A DNA stretch of 64,000 bases from Polynucleobacter sp. JS-JIR-5-A7 (GCF_018687935.1 NZ_CP061308.1:1916048-1980047); one strand, 5' to 3'. Shown: positions 44,743-54,528, counted from the stretch's first letter. Program-made: numbers and translations. The notes: a model not told the origin generated them from the letters alone.

Positions 44743-44772
44743 ATTCTACACAAGATTTATGGTGCAATGCAA
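44743..44772 (-). promoter_or_regulatory. Sigma-70-like promoter of the candidate small RNA
   Basis: TTGCAT (-35, 44772-44767) and TAGAAT (-10, 44748-44743) are separated by 18 nt on the minus strand. Transcription would start near 44737, just before hairpin 1. Confidence 0.55.
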
Positions 44773-44893
44773 GAAAATTGACCAAAATCAATTTTCTGAT
44801 GTTTTTTAGCCTAAATTTAGGACAATACTAATGTATAGAAATTGGTAAACTATTGATAATATTGATTAATTTATTAAGTTAAGGATCACTGAT

Positions 44894-45316
44894 ATGGAAT
44901 GTCGAGTCTCTTGGTTGGGTAATGGCGGTATGGCTTTTTCAGCTGAAACTGGCAGTGGGCACCTCGTCAATATGGATGGCGCCCCTGAAGCAGGCGGCAG
45001 AAACCTAGCTCCAAGGCCGATGGAACTCCTTCTGGCTGGAGCTGGAGGTTGTTCCGCATTCGATGTGGTTTTAATCCTACAAAAGGCTCGCCAAGCAGTT
45101 ACAGCCTGCGATGTCACCCTTCAGGCAGAGAGGGCCTCTGAGGACCCCAAAGTCTTTACCAAGATTAATTTGCACTTCATCGTTAAAGGCAAAGATTTAG
45201 AGCAAACCAAAGTGGATCGCGCCGTGAAGCTTTCTCATGAAAAGTATTGCTCCGCCACTACCATGCTGGCTAAAACTGCTGAGCTGACTTACAGCGTCGA
45301 AGTCATTACGGAATAA
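44894..45316 (+). CDS. OsmC family protein (YhfA-like)
   Basis: This 140-residue OsmC-fold protein has cysteines in GAGGCSAFDVVL near residue 53 and in HEKYCSATTML near 118, the positions used by peroxide-reducing relatives. It is a separate branch from the OsmC gene at 13.3 kb, closer to the YhfA subgroup of unknown substrate. AAGGA lies 8 nt before the ATG. The stop lies 2 bp before the predicted 3' end of the convergent RNase P RNA. Confidence 0.87.
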   Translation: MECRVSWLGNGGMAFSAETGSGHLVNMDGAPEAGGRNLAPRPMELLLAGAGGCSAFDVVLILQKARQAVTACDVTLQAERASEDPKVFTKINLHFIVKGKDLEQTKVDRAVKLSHEKYCSATTMLAKTAELTYSVEVITE

Positions 45317-45318
45317 GT

Positions 45319-45625
45319 GCAGAGTCAATCGATAAGCCGGATTCTGTCGCCTAGATTCGCACCTAGGGGCAATCATTCCTCTAGGCCGTTAGTTACCTAA
45401 CGGCTCAAGCTCCCTACCCGCAGACTCAGCGGGACGCCTCATCGTCTGCATACTTGGGATTGCTCCAGGTGGAGGTTACCGCGTTTCACCGTAACTAAAT
45501 ACGCTCGTCTCTGTGGCCCTATTCCTCACGTCACCGTGGATGGCCGTTAGCCATCACCCTACCCTGTGGAGTCCGGACTTTCCTCCCCCTCAATAAAGAG
45601 GCGGCGATTGCCTAATTGACTCTGC
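45319..45625 (-). ncRNA. rnpB: RNase P RNA (class A)
   Basis: This is the catalytic RNA of RNase P, which matures tRNA 5' ends. On the minus strand the ends pair as an 11-bp P1 helix (GCAGAGTCAAT with ATTGACTCTGC). The universal core is present: GAGGAAAGTCCGGAC near the 5' side, ACAGGGTAGGGTGATGG, and ACAGAATCCGGCTTAT near the 3' end. The length of about 307 nt is compact for the class. It lies between pyrC (63 bp upstream) and the OsmC-family gene. The ends are set by P1 pairing and may be off by a few bases. Confidence 0.95.
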
Positions 45626-45687
45626 GCCTGCAGTCTAACGCAGACGGAGCAAATTGGCTTGAAAACGAAATACTAGCGTATGTAGAT

Positions 45688-46749
45688 TTAAATCAGCGAC
45701 CAGGCGATTGTTTCGCCTGCGCGTAGCGGCACAATCGTCGTATCACCTAAAGGCAATTCTGCAGGAATACTTTGCGCCTGTTTGGAAAGAGTAATTTTTT
45801 TACTATTGCGTGGCAAAGAATAAAAATCAGGACCAAAGAAACTGGCGAACCCTTCCAATTTATCCAATTTACCAACACTCTCGAATGCCTCAGCATATAA
45901 ACCCAAAGCATTAAATGCACTATAGCAACCAGCACAACCGCAAGCAGCCTCTTTAGCGCCCTTCGCATGTGGCGCGCTATCGGTACCCAAGAAGAAACGA
46001 GGATTGCTGCTAGTAGCAGCCTCTAGCAAGGCAACGCGATGCTCTTCACGCTTGAGTACTGGTAAACAGTAGTTGTGTGGACGAATACCGCCAGCAAAGA
46101 TCGCATTGCGGTTCATGAGCAAATGCTGTGGGGTGATCGTCGCAACAATCGTATTCTTTCCGTCAGTTGAGGCATCACGCACATAGTGCGCCGCCTGTTT
46201 TGTCGTAATGTGCTCAAACACTATTTTGAGCTCAGGAAAATCTTTGCGCAATGGCTCCAGAACTTGATCAATAAATACAGCTTCGCGATCAAAGATATCA
46301 ACGTCAGCATGAGTCACTTCACCATGCACTAGCAAAGGCATTCCAACAGTTTGCATCGCCTCTAAAGCTTGATAGCAACGCTTAATATCACTAACACCCG
46401 CATCGCTATTTGTCGTAGCACCTGCAGGATATAGCTTGAATCCAACTATGCCTTCTGCCTTAGCTTTACGCACCTCATCTGCTGAAGTGTTATCAATTAG
46501 ATATAAAGTCATCAGCGGCGTAAAACTGCCAATACCTAATGATTTCAAATTCGATTCAATGCGAGCTTGATAAGCCTTGGCCAAATCCACGGTAGTGACT
46601 GGTGGCTTCAGGTTTGGCATGATGATCGCGCGTGCAAATTGACGAGCAGTGTCAGCTAATACATCCTTCATTACTTCGCCATCACGAATGTGTAAATGCC
46701 AATCGTCTGGCTGAATTAATTCAATTTGTATGGGACTATTGGACATCAT
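45688..46749 (-). CDS. pyrC: Dihydroorotase PyrC
   Basis: This zinc amidohydrolase of pyrimidine synthesis is of the class II (E. coli-like) type. The metal HxH is in DDWHLHIRDGEVM near residues 16-28. A carboxylated Lys region is in GFKLYPAGATTNS near 103 and further metal His in LLVHGEVT and FEHITT. The catalytic Asp is in LGTDSAPHAKGAKE. At 353 residues it is of normal length. The start overlaps the glycerate kinase stop as TAATG. Confidence 0.97.
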   Translation of the reverse strand: MMSNSPIQIELIQPDDWHLHIRDGEVMKDVLADTARQFARAIIMPNLKPPVTTVDLAKAYQARIESNLKSLGIGSFTPLMTLYLIDNTSADEVRKAKAEGIVGFKLYPAGATTNSDAGVSDIKRCYQALEAMQTVGMPLLVHGEVTHADVDIFDREAVFIDQVLEPLRKDFPELKIVFEHITTKQAAHYVRDASTDGKNTIVATITPQHLLMNRNAIFAGGIRPHNYCLPVLKREEHRVALLEAATSSNPRFFLGTDSAPHAKGAKEAACGCAGCYSAFNALGLYAEAFESVGKLDKLEGFASFFGPDFYSLPRNSKKITLSKQAQSIPAELPLGDTTIVPLRAGETIAWSLI

Positions 46750-48089
46750 TATTTATCGAGCAAGATAATGCGGAAATCATTCACATTTGTGAGTGTAGGG
46801 CCAGTTTCCACTAAAGCCCCTAATTCTGCAAAGAAACCGTAGCAATCATGTGCCGCCAAGAATGTTTCTGGCACAAGTCCTTGAGGTTGAGCTAGTTTTC
46901 GAACTTCACCATCAAACCATGCGCCGGCATTTTTCTCGCTACCATCAATACCGTCGGTGTCTGCGGCTAAGGCAGCAATCTTGGATAAATCTGCACTAGC
47001 AGCAAAAAGAGATAAGAGATATTCACTACAACGGCCGCCGCGCCCCTTAAGCCCTGCAGGAATCGTTACCGTGCATTCACCACCAGAAATAAGAGCCAAG
47101 GGCTTGTCACCTTTGGCTAAATACTCACGAACCAAATTTGCTTGACTCACTCCAACCTCTTGAGCTTCACCGGTAATGGTGTCACCCAGAACAACAGGTT
47201 CATATCCTTGAGTACGTACATAATCAGCTGCTGCTTCTAAACTTTTATATGCGGTAGCAATCACATGATTGGCTACTTGCGCATCTACCAAATCAATGTC
47301 TTTTAAGGTTTCTGGCTTCTCTCCGGCTAAACCTTGCTTGAGATGAGTCAAAACAGTTGTAGGTATGGTGTCATGACCCAAGCGATATTTTTCTAAGATA
47401 TTCAGTGCATCTAAATAAGTTGAATAGTCAGCAGCACAAGGACCGCTCGCAATATCTGCTGGAGAATCCCCAGTCACATCTGAAATTAATAAAGCTTCAA
47501 CACGAGCACCGCGCGCAATCGCAACCCTTGCTAAGTTGCCACCCAGAATTGCTGATAAATGTTTGCGCACTATATTCATCTCTTCAATCGGTGCACCACT
47601 GCGCAGGAGTGCCTCAGTAGTCTTGCGCATATCTTCAATCGAAATGCCCTCGACCGGCAAGGTTAGAAGACTAGAGCCGCCGCCTGACACCAGAGCAATT
47701 AAGACATCCCCAGCTTGAAGTTCATTAGCCAAAGCCAACACTTCCTTTGCGCCATCCATACCAGCTTGATCAGGTACCGGATGACCAGCCTCCACAATCT
47801 TAATGTGAGACGTTGGAGAGCTGTGGCCATAGCGCGTCAGAACCACACCATTTATCTTTGTCTGGGGCCAGCTTGCTTTTGCATAAGACTCTAGGGCACT
47901 TGCCATAGATGCACTTGCTTTGCCGGCACCAACTACCAAGCATTTACCTTGTGGCTCCTGCCCAAATGGAAATATCTTTGCTAAGTATTGCGGGACAATC
48001 ACCTGCGGATCGGCTACCGATACGGCAGCAGCAAAGGCATTCTTGAGAATAGCCTCTGTAGTAAGTGATAGATTGATTTGCTGCGTCAT
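46749..48089 (-). CDS. Glycerate 2-kinase (MOFRL family, GckA/TtuD type)
   Basis: This 446-residue protein has the DUF4147/MOFRL architecture. The N-terminal domain has VVGAGKASASMASALE near residues 51-66 and LVSGGGSSLLTLPVEG near 131-146. The C-terminal MOFRL domain has LISGGECTVTI and AADTDGIDGSEKNAGAW. Family members phosphorylate D-glycerate to 2-phosphoglycerate in hydroxypyruvate and glyoxylate metabolism. No glyoxylate genes adjoin it. pyrC follows with a 1-nt overlap. Confidence 0.9.
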   Translation of the reverse strand: MTQQINLSLTTEAILKNAFAAAVSVADPQVIVPQYLAKIFPFGQEPQGKCLVVGAGKASASMASALESYAKASWPQTKINGVVLTRYGHSSPTSHIKIVEAGHPVPDQAGMDGAKEVLALANELQAGDVLIALVSGGGSSLLTLPVEGISIEDMRKTTEALLRSGAPIEEMNIVRKHLSAILGGNLARVAIARGARVEALLISDVTGDSPADIASGPCAADYSTYLDALNILEKYRLGHDTIPTTVLTHLKQGLAGEKPETLKDIDLVDAQVANHVIATAYKSLEAAADYVRTQGYEPVVLGDTITGEAQEVGVSQANLVREYLAKGDKPLALISGGECTVTIPAGLKGRGGRCSEYLLSLFAASADLSKIAALAADTDGIDGSEKNAGAWFDGEVRKLAQPQGLVPETFLAAHDCYGFFAELGALVETGPTLTNVNDFRIILLDK

Positions 48090-48098
48090 GAAGCTATT

Positions 48099-49922
48099 CT
48101 AATCAAGTGCCGCTCGTTCCTGCATTTGCCACATCTCGGCATACCTCCCATTAGCAGCCAGTAACTCAGGATGAGTGCCACGCTCCACAATCTGACCATG
48201 ATCCATCACCAAGATTTGATCGGCATGAATAATGGTTGAAAGTCGATGTGCAATGATCAGAGTTGTTCGATTTTTGGCTAAACCGAGTAATTCTTCCTGA
48301 AAAGCCCTCTCCGTTTTAGAGTCTAAAGCTGAAGTAGCCTCATCAAAAATCAACATTGCGGGTTTTTTAAGTAAAGTTCTGGCAATTGCCACACGCTGCT
48401 TTTCGCCACCTGATAACTTCAAGCCCCGCTCGCCCACTTGGGTCTCATAACCCTCAGGCAAACGTTTAATAAAGCCATCGATTTGCGCTGCCCTTGCAGC
48501 CTCATGAACTTCATCAATTGTTGCTGAAGGATCACCATAGGCAATGTTGTAACCAATGGTGTCATTGAACAAAACCGTATCTTGGGGAACGATGCCAATG
48601 GCCTTACGTAAACTTGCCTGCGTCACATCTTGAAGATTTTGACCATCAATCAAGATTTTTCCAGACTGCACATCATAGAATCGAAAGAGCAATCTAGCTA
48701 AGGTACTCTTGCCTGCACCACTTTGACCCACAACCGCAGTAATAGTACCGGCGGGAATGTTGAAGCTGACATCACGCAAAATTTCACGCTTAGCATCGTA
48801 ATGAAAAGATACATTCTCAAAACGGACGTCTGGCCCGTGACCACGATGATCGATTCGTAATGGATGTGCATTCGGTGAATCAGCAATCTCTTTATCGGTA
48901 TTGAGCAATGAAAACATTCGCTCCATGTCCGTTAGAGACTGTTTGATCTCGCGATAAATCACACCCAAGAAATTGAGTGGAATATACAACTGGATCATTA
49001 AAGTGTTTACTAATACAAGGTCGCCAAGAGTCATGGTGCCTTCTACTACACCGAGTGTAGCGCGCCACAAAATTAAGACTAAGCTAATGGCAATGATTGT
49101 TTGCTGTCCAAAGTTGAGAACTGCTAAAGATTTTTGCGACTTAATAGCAGCGGCCTGGTAGCGCACTAAATTTTTGTCGTAACGACTAGCTTCAAAAGCC
49201 TCATTACCAAAATACTTTACCGTCTCAAAATTTAATAAAGAATCAATGGCTTTCTGATTCGCCTTTGAATCCATGTCATTCATAGTCTTGCGAAAATGGG
49301 TACGCCACTCAGTGACTACTACAGTAAATACGATATAGAAAACCAAAGCGCATAAGGTAATTGCTGCAAACCAAAAATCATATGAGTACGCCAAATAGCC
49401 CAACACCAAAATGAACTCAACAAGCGTTGGTAGGATGCTATAGAGGGAATAAGAGATTAGCGACTGAATACCTCGAGTACCACGTTCAATATCCCGACTG
49501 ACTCCTCCAGTTTGACGAGCCAGATGAAAGCTCAGCGCCAAAGCGTGTAAATGCTCAAAGACCTGGAGAGCCACTTTGCGGACAGCATTTTGGGTCACCC
49601 TAGCGAAGAGAAACTCACGCAACTCAGCAAACAAGGAGGCAGCCATTCGGAGGAGCCCGTAAGCCAGAATGAGCCCCACTGGAACTACAAGTAAGACTTG
49701 TGGAGAGTCCGCCCTGAGGTTTAAATCATCAATTAAACGCTTCAGCAAAATAGGGATGCCTAGATTAGTAACCTTAGCAGCCACTAAGCAAGCCAGAGCA
49801 ATCGCAACTCTAAATTTATATTCCAGTAGATAGGGAATTAAATCGCGAATAACCTTCCAGTCACTTCCCTGTGAGGGCTTGGAATCTGCGCTACCGTGAT
49901 GGTGTCCCGATGAATGTCTCAT
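48099..49922 (-). CDS. ATM1/HMT-type ABC exporter (fused permease and ATPase)
   Basis: This 607-residue half-transporter has a six-helix ABC transmembrane domain (about 30-330). The nucleotide-binding domain has Walker A GQSGAGKSTLARLL, signature LSGGEKQRVAIARTLLK, Walker B MLIFDEATSALD and H-loop IIAHRLST. The early His-rich segment (HHHGS) and TM sequence match the ATM1/heavy-metal subgroup, whose members export glutathione-linked metal or sulfur compounds. The substrate is not certain. It lies between nudB and the glycerate kinase gene. Confidence 0.88.
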   Translation of the reverse strand: MRHSSGHHHGSADSKPSQGSDWKVIRDLIPYLLEYKFRVAIALACLVAAKVTNLGIPILLKRLIDDLNLRADSPQVLLVVPVGLILAYGLLRMAASLFAELREFLFARVTQNAVRKVALQVFEHLHALALSFHLARQTGGVSRDIERGTRGIQSLISYSLYSILPTLVEFILVLGYLAYSYDFWFAAITLCALVFYIVFTVVVTEWRTHFRKTMNDMDSKANQKAIDSLLNFETVKYFGNEAFEASRYDKNLVRYQAAAIKSQKSLAVLNFGQQTIIAISLVLILWRATLGVVEGTMTLGDLVLVNTLMIQLYIPLNFLGVIYREIKQSLTDMERMFSLLNTDKEIADSPNAHPLRIDHRGHGPDVRFENVSFHYDAKREILRDVSFNIPAGTITAVVGQSGAGKSTLARLLFRFYDVQSGKILIDGQNLQDVTQASLRKAIGIVPQDTVLFNDTIGYNIAYGDPSATIDEVHEAARAAQIDGFIKRLPEGYETQVGERGLKLSGGEKQRVAIARTLLKKPAMLIFDEATSALDSKTERAFQEELLGLAKNRTTLIIAHRLSTIIHADQILVMDHGQIVERGTHPELLAANGRYAEMWQMQERAALD

Positions 49923-49946
49923 CGCTCTATCTTATTCGCTTCTAGT

Positions 49947-50390
49947 TCAGTTCGCTGAAAACAATTTCAGAATCGCTTCACCATTGCTAGGAGAAAAACA
50001 TTTCTGAGCTGCCTCTGCAAATGGCAACCACTCATAAGCAACATGCTCTCTTGGGGAAAGCTGAATGGAAGTATTTTCTGGAACCTGCAGCGCAAACCAA
50101 TGTTCAGTATTTCTAGTGACACCAGGCGCATATCGAAAGCGCCACTCTGGATAGATCTCATATTCGATCTGGTGATGCAAATTGCGCAGCGCATCTGCTG
50201 GCAGGTGGTCAACGGCAATCCCCGTTTCTTCGAAAACCTCACGGGTAGCCGCTTGAGCTAAATCTTCATCTGACCTATCCAAGCTACCAGTAACCGATTG
50301 CCAAAAGCCTACACGATCAGCGCGCTCTATCAATAAAACATCCCTATTCGATTTGTAGATAACGACTAAAACCGAGATAGGGATTTTCAA
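49947..50390 (-). CDS. nudB: Dihydroneopterin triphosphate diphosphatase NudB
   Basis: This 147-residue Nudix hydrolase probably removes pyrophosphate from dihydroneopterin triphosphate in folate synthesis. The Nudix box is GSLDRSDEDLAQAATREV followed by FEETGI (about residues 37-60). It is one residue longer than the canonical G-x5-E spacing, which I recall as usual in the Burkholderiales form. The neighbouring aspS and the WQSVTGS lead-in match the E. coli aspS-nudB association. Confidence 0.87.
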   Translation of the reverse strand: MKIPISVLVVIYKSNRDVLLIERADRVGFWQSVTGSLDRSDEDLAQAATREVFEETGIAVDHLPADALRNLHHQIEYEIYPEWRFRYAPGVTRNTEHWFALQVPENTSIQLSPREHVAYEWLPFAEAAQKCFSPSNGEAILKLFSAN

Positions 50391-50417
50391 GATAGCGCGG
50401 ATACGGCTTGAATTGTT

Positions 50418-52217
50418 TTAAACAGCCGGCGCTGCTTGGCGCAAGCGGATATGCAACTCACGCAACTGACGCTCATCTACTGGGCTAGGCGCTTGGGTTA
50501 ATAAGCATTGTGCACGTTGTGTTTTAGGGAAAGCAATGACATCACGAATGGACTCAGCACCAGTCATCATGGTCACAATACGATCTAAGCCGAAGGCAAT
50601 ACCGCCATGTGGGGGCGCACCGTATTGAAGTGCATCTAATAAAAAGCCAAACTTTGCTTGAGCTTCTTCAGCACCAATCTTCAATGCGCGGAAAACCTGA
50701 CTTTGTACCGCCTCTTGGTGAATACGAACAGAACCGCCGCCGATTTCACTACCATTTAGAACCATGTCATAAGCCTTAGCCAAGCACTTGCCTGGATCAG
50801 ACTCGAGGTACTTCATGTGCTCATCCTTCGGGCTGGTGAATGGATGATGGCAAGCAACCCAACGGGCTTCGCCTTCGTCGTAATCAAACATCGGGAAATC
50901 TACTACCCACAATGGCTTCCATGCTTCGGTAAAGAGGCCATGCTCTTTACCCCAAGCAGAGTGGCCAATACGCAAGCGCAGGTTGCCGATGGCATCATTC
51001 ACCACTTTTTCTTTATCAGCACCAAAGAAAATGATGTCGCCGTCTTTAGCACCAGTCCGTTTCAAGATGCCTTCGATCGCAGCATCATGCAAGTTTTTCA
51101 CAATCGGTGATTGCAAACCATTGCGGCCTTCAGCGATAGAATTCACTTTGATCCATGCCAAACCTTTGGCGCCATAGATACTGACAAACTGGGTGTAGTC
51201 ATCAATTTCACTACGACTGATCTCGGCGCCATCTGGTACACATAAGCCCACTACTCGGCCACCTTCTTGATTAGCTGCACCTGAGAAGACCTTGAAATCA
51301 ACGTCTTTCATCAAATCTGTCAATTCAGTGAATTCAAAGTTGACACGCAAATCTGGCTTATCGGAACCAAAACGCGCCATACCCTCTGAGTAAGGCATGG
51401 TTGGAAATGGATTAGGCAATTCCACATTCATGGTTTTCTTAAAAATATGACGAATCATGTTTTCAAAGAGATCGCGAATCTCAATCTCGCTCAAGAAAGC
51501 CGTTTCACAGTCGATTTGGGTAAATTCTGGTTGACGGTCTGCACGTAAATCTTCGTCCCGGAAACACTTGGTAATTTGATAGTAACGATCAAAACCAGCC
51601 ACCATCAATAGCTGCTTAAACAACTGGGGAGACTGTGGCAAAGCAAAGAACTGGCCATCATGCACACGGGATGGAACCAAATAGTCGCGCGCACCTTCAG
51701 GCGTACTCTTGGTGAGCATCGGTGTTTCAATATCAATAAAGCCCGCTTCGTCTAAATAGCGGCGGCACTCCATTGCAACGTTATAACGCAAGCGTAGATT
51801 CTTTTGCATTTGCGGACGACGCAAATCCAATACACGATGAGTCAAACGAGTGGTCTCGGATAAATTCTCATCATCAATCTGGAACGGCGGAGTAATAGAA
51901 GCATTCACAATAACCAGGTTGTGACAGAGAATTTCTACTTTACCGCTAACCAAATCTGTATTCTCTGTGCCAGCAGGGCGTGCGCGAACTAAACCTTTAA
52001 TCTGAATACAGAACTCATTGCGCACTTGCTCAGCAAGGGCAAACATCTCCGGACGATCTGGATCACAAACTACCTGCACAAAACCTTCGCGATCACGCAA
52101 GTCAATAAAGATGACGCCTCCGTGGTCACGACGGCGGTTAACCCAGCCTGAGAGTGTGACCTCTTGACCAATCAGTGAATCGGTTACTTGGCCGCAAGTA
52201 TGGCTACGCATTGACAT
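50418..52217 (-). CDS. aspS: Aspartyl-tRNA synthetase
   Basis: This class II synthetase of the bacterial type has 599 residues. An N-terminal OB anticodon domain (to about 110) precedes motif 2, seen in FRDEDLRADRQPEFTQID near residues 216-233. A bacterial GAD insertion and motif 3 GIAFGLDRIVTMM near 535-547 follow. It may be the non-discriminating form that also charges tRNA-Asn, but that cannot be decided here. It is 27 nt upstream of nudB. Confidence 0.97.
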   Translation of the reverse strand: MSMRSHTCGQVTDSLIGQEVTLSGWVNRRRDHGGVIFIDLRDREGFVQVVCDPDRPEMFALAEQVRNEFCIQIKGLVRARPAGTENTDLVSGKVEILCHNLVIVNASITPPFQIDDENLSETTRLTHRVLDLRRPQMQKNLRLRYNVAMECRRYLDEAGFIDIETPMLTKSTPEGARDYLVPSRVHDGQFFALPQSPQLFKQLLMVAGFDRYYQITKCFRDEDLRADRQPEFTQIDCETAFLSEIEIRDLFENMIRHIFKKTMNVELPNPFPTMPYSEGMARFGSDKPDLRVNFEFTELTDLMKDVDFKVFSGAANQEGGRVVGLCVPDGAEISRSEIDDYTQFVSIYGAKGLAWIKVNSIAEGRNGLQSPIVKNLHDAAIEGILKRTGAKDGDIIFFGADKEKVVNDAIGNLRLRIGHSAWGKEHGLFTEAWKPLWVVDFPMFDYDEGEARWVACHHPFTSPKDEHMKYLESDPGKCLAKAYDMVLNGSEIGGGSVRIHQEAVQSQVFRALKIGAEEAQAKFGFLLDALQYGAPPHGGIAFGLDRIVTMMTGAESIRDVIAFPKTQRAQCLLTQAPSPVDERQLRELHIRLRQAAPAV

Positions 52218-52232
52218 AACAATTTCCTAAAA

Positions 52233-52886
52233 TCAAAAATGGCGTGGTGACTCATGTGAAGTCAGAGCACTAGAATTATTTGGTGGAACCGAGCCCATGG
52301 AAACAATATGTTTCAATGCCTCTTCTACACTCATCTCCAACTCAATCGTTTGCGCACGAGGTACGATCATAAAAAATCCGGAGGTAGGATTTGGCGTGGT
52401 GGGCAAAAATACATTGACGTAGTCTTCGCCGAGCTTAGCCGTCACTTCTTTTGCAGGCGTGCCGGTTTGAAATGCAATCACCCAAGAGTCCGCATGAGGA
52501 TAACGAATCAACAGAGCCTTACTAAAGGCCTGACCATTTCCAGAAAATAAAGTGGAAGAAACTTGTTGAACGCTTGAGTAGATGGAACGAACAATCGGAA
52601 TGCGATTGACAAACTTATCCCAAATCTTTAACCACCACTGGCCAGCAAAACTAATTGCCAGTAGTCCGGTGAACATAATCACTGCAATTACAATCACAAT
52701 TCCAACGCCTGGGAGGTCGCGGAAGTGTTGGACATCTATTGCAGCATCATGGGGAAGAACCATAATGATGGCGTGCATTACCGAACCAAAAACACCGTCG
52801 AGTAAACCCAAGCCCCCGGCAATCACCCAAACGGTGATTGACAATGGTGCCCAAACCAGGATGCCAGCGATAAAGTATTTTTTCAT
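52233..52886 (-). CDS. DUF502 family inner-membrane protein
   Basis: This 217-residue protein has two strong hydrophobic segments (about residues 5-30 and 62-88). A cytoplasmic or periplasmic part contains the family's IPIVRSIYSSVQQVSSTL motif and PTTPNPTSGFFMIVP. DUF502 proteins are common in proteobacteria and plants (LCV-like) and have no proven bacterial function. It sits 15 nt upstream of aspS in the conserved ubiB-DUF502-aspS order. Confidence 0.88.
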   Translation of the reverse strand: MKKYFIAGILVWAPLSITVWVIAGGLGLLDGVFGSVMHAIIMVLPHDAAIDVQHFRDLPGVGIVIVIAVIMFTGLLAISFAGQWWLKIWDKFVNRIPIVRSIYSSVQQVSSTLFSGNGQAFSKALLIRYPHADSWVIAFQTGTPAKEVTAKLGEDYVNVFLPTTPNPTSGFFMIVPRAQTIELEMSVEEALKHIVSMGSVPPNNSSALTSHESPRHF

Positions 52887-52938
52887 GTGTTTTGCCTAAC
52901 CTGCTATTTTAGCGGTTAAGGAGCCAATCGGCGAGAGG

Positions 52939-54525
52939 CTAATAAATGCCTAGGCTGATGATCAAAATTCCAGCCAAAAATCCTCCAGCAAAGAGCAAAG
53001 CCCCAGCTATCAGGCGGTGAGTACGTCTTTCTTCAAGCAAAAGGGCTTTTAAGACCTCTAATTCGCCATTTTGGTCTTTTGTTTGATGACGGCTTTGAGC
53101 CAAACTATCAGCAATTAAACGCGGCAAAGTAGGCAGAATTTTGGCCCAAGTAGGCGCCTCTTCCTTCAGCCCGTCCAGCAAACCGCGCCAACCGAGCTGC
53201 TTATCAACCCATTTTTCCAAAATTGGCTTAGCGGTTTTCCAAAGATCCAAATCTGGGTCTAGCTCACGCGCCAACCCTTCTACATTTAAGAGTGTTTTTT
53301 GCAACAGGGTCAATTGAGGCTGTATTTCGATCTTAAAGCGACGTGAGGTCTGGAACAAACGCATCAACACAATTCCAAGAGAAATCTCTTTGAGTGGACG
53401 ATCAAAGTAAGGCTCACAAACAGAACGCACAGCCCCCTCTAATTCTTCAACGCGCGTATTCGCCGGAACCCAACCAGATTCAATATGAAGTTCAGCAACG
53501 CGGCGATAGTCACGATTAAAGAACGCCAAAAAGTTCAGCGCTAAATAATTCTTATCCGATTCGCTGAGAGCGCCAACGATTCCAAAGTCTAAAGAAATAA
53601 ATCGGCCAAAAGTTTCTGGCTCCAAACTAATCATGATGTTTCCAGGATGCATATCTGCGTGGAAAAATCCGTACTCAAATACTTGTGTGAAAAATATCTC
53701 TACGCCATCAGCTGCCAACTTCTTAAAATCTACGCCAGCTGCACGCAAGTCTGCGGTGCGTCCAATTGAAATGCCATCCATTTTTTGCATCACAATGACA
53801 TTGGTGTGACATAGATCCCAATACATCTCTGGAATCATCAACTTCTTAGAATCTGCAAAATAGCGACGTAATTGACTTGCGTTTCCTGCCTCGCGCATCA
53901 GATCTAATTCATCATGCAAGTAAGTGTCAAACTCTGCAACGTTCTCAGTCGGTTTCAAGCGACGACCATCCTCAGAACTCTTTTCAATGACTTTTGCTAA
54001 GTCATACATCAAGGCCAGATCACCTTCAATTACTGGCAAGATACCAGGGCGCAATACTTTGATCGCTACCGTTTTATGGGCCCATTCAGGATGTTTGTCG
54101 GTGGCGCGCAACACTCCAAAATGCACTTGTGCAACCGAGGCACTTGCTACCGGGGTTGCATCAAAGCTAATGAATACCTCTTCGATAGGCTGACCAATAG
54201 CCTCTTCAATTAAACGACGAGACTCTGCATTAGAAAACGGCGGTACTTGATCTTGTAACTTTGCCAACTCATTGGCAATATCTTCTGGTAACAAGTCACG
54301 ACGCGTGGAAAGCACTTGTCCAAACTTTACAAAAATCGGACCAAGCGCTTCAAGGGTTAAGCGAATGCGCTCTCCTCTTGGTAATTTAGTACCAGGAGAA
54401 GTCCAACAAACGACTGTCAAAAAGCTACGGCCAACTCCTGATTTAAGAACATCGCGCAATAAAGGCAATAAACCATAACGCCAAGCAGTAAAAAATATAA
54501 AACAGAGACGAGCAATTCGACGCAC
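52939..54525 (-). CDS. ubiB: Ubiquinone-biosynthesis regulatory ATPase UbiB
   Basis: This atypical-kinase-family protein (ABC1/ADCK) supports ubiquinone assembly, probably by ATP-driven extraction of lipid intermediates. The 528-residue protein has the KxGQ motif in FVKFGQVLSTRRDLLP near residues 66-81, AVASASVAQVHFG as the A-rich loop and the DMHPGNIMI and SLDFGIVG motifs. Two C-terminal membrane helices end it. It follows ubiJ by 3 nt. Confidence 0.96.
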   Translation of the reverse strand: MRRIARLCFIFFTAWRYGLLPLLRDVLKSGVGRSFLTVVCWTSPGTKLPRGERIRLTLEALGPIFVKFGQVLSTRRDLLPEDIANELAKLQDQVPPFSNAESRRLIEEAIGQPIEEVFISFDATPVASASVAQVHFGVLRATDKHPEWAHKTVAIKVLRPGILPVIEGDLALMYDLAKVIEKSSEDGRRLKPTENVAEFDTYLHDELDLMREAGNASQLRRYFADSKKLMIPEMYWDLCHTNVIVMQKMDGISIGRTADLRAAGVDFKKLAADGVEIFFTQVFEYGFFHADMHPGNIMISLEPETFGRFISLDFGIVGALSESDKNYLALNFLAFFNRDYRRVAELHIESGWVPANTRVEELEGAVRSVCEPYFDRPLKEISLGIVLMRLFQTSRRFKIEIQPQLTLLQKTLLNVEGLARELDPDLDLWKTAKPILEKWVDKQLGWRGLLDGLKEEAPTWAKILPTLPRLIADSLAQSRHQTKDQNGELEVLKALLLEERRTHRLIAGALLFAGGFLAGILIISLGIY

Positions 54526-54528
54526 GAT

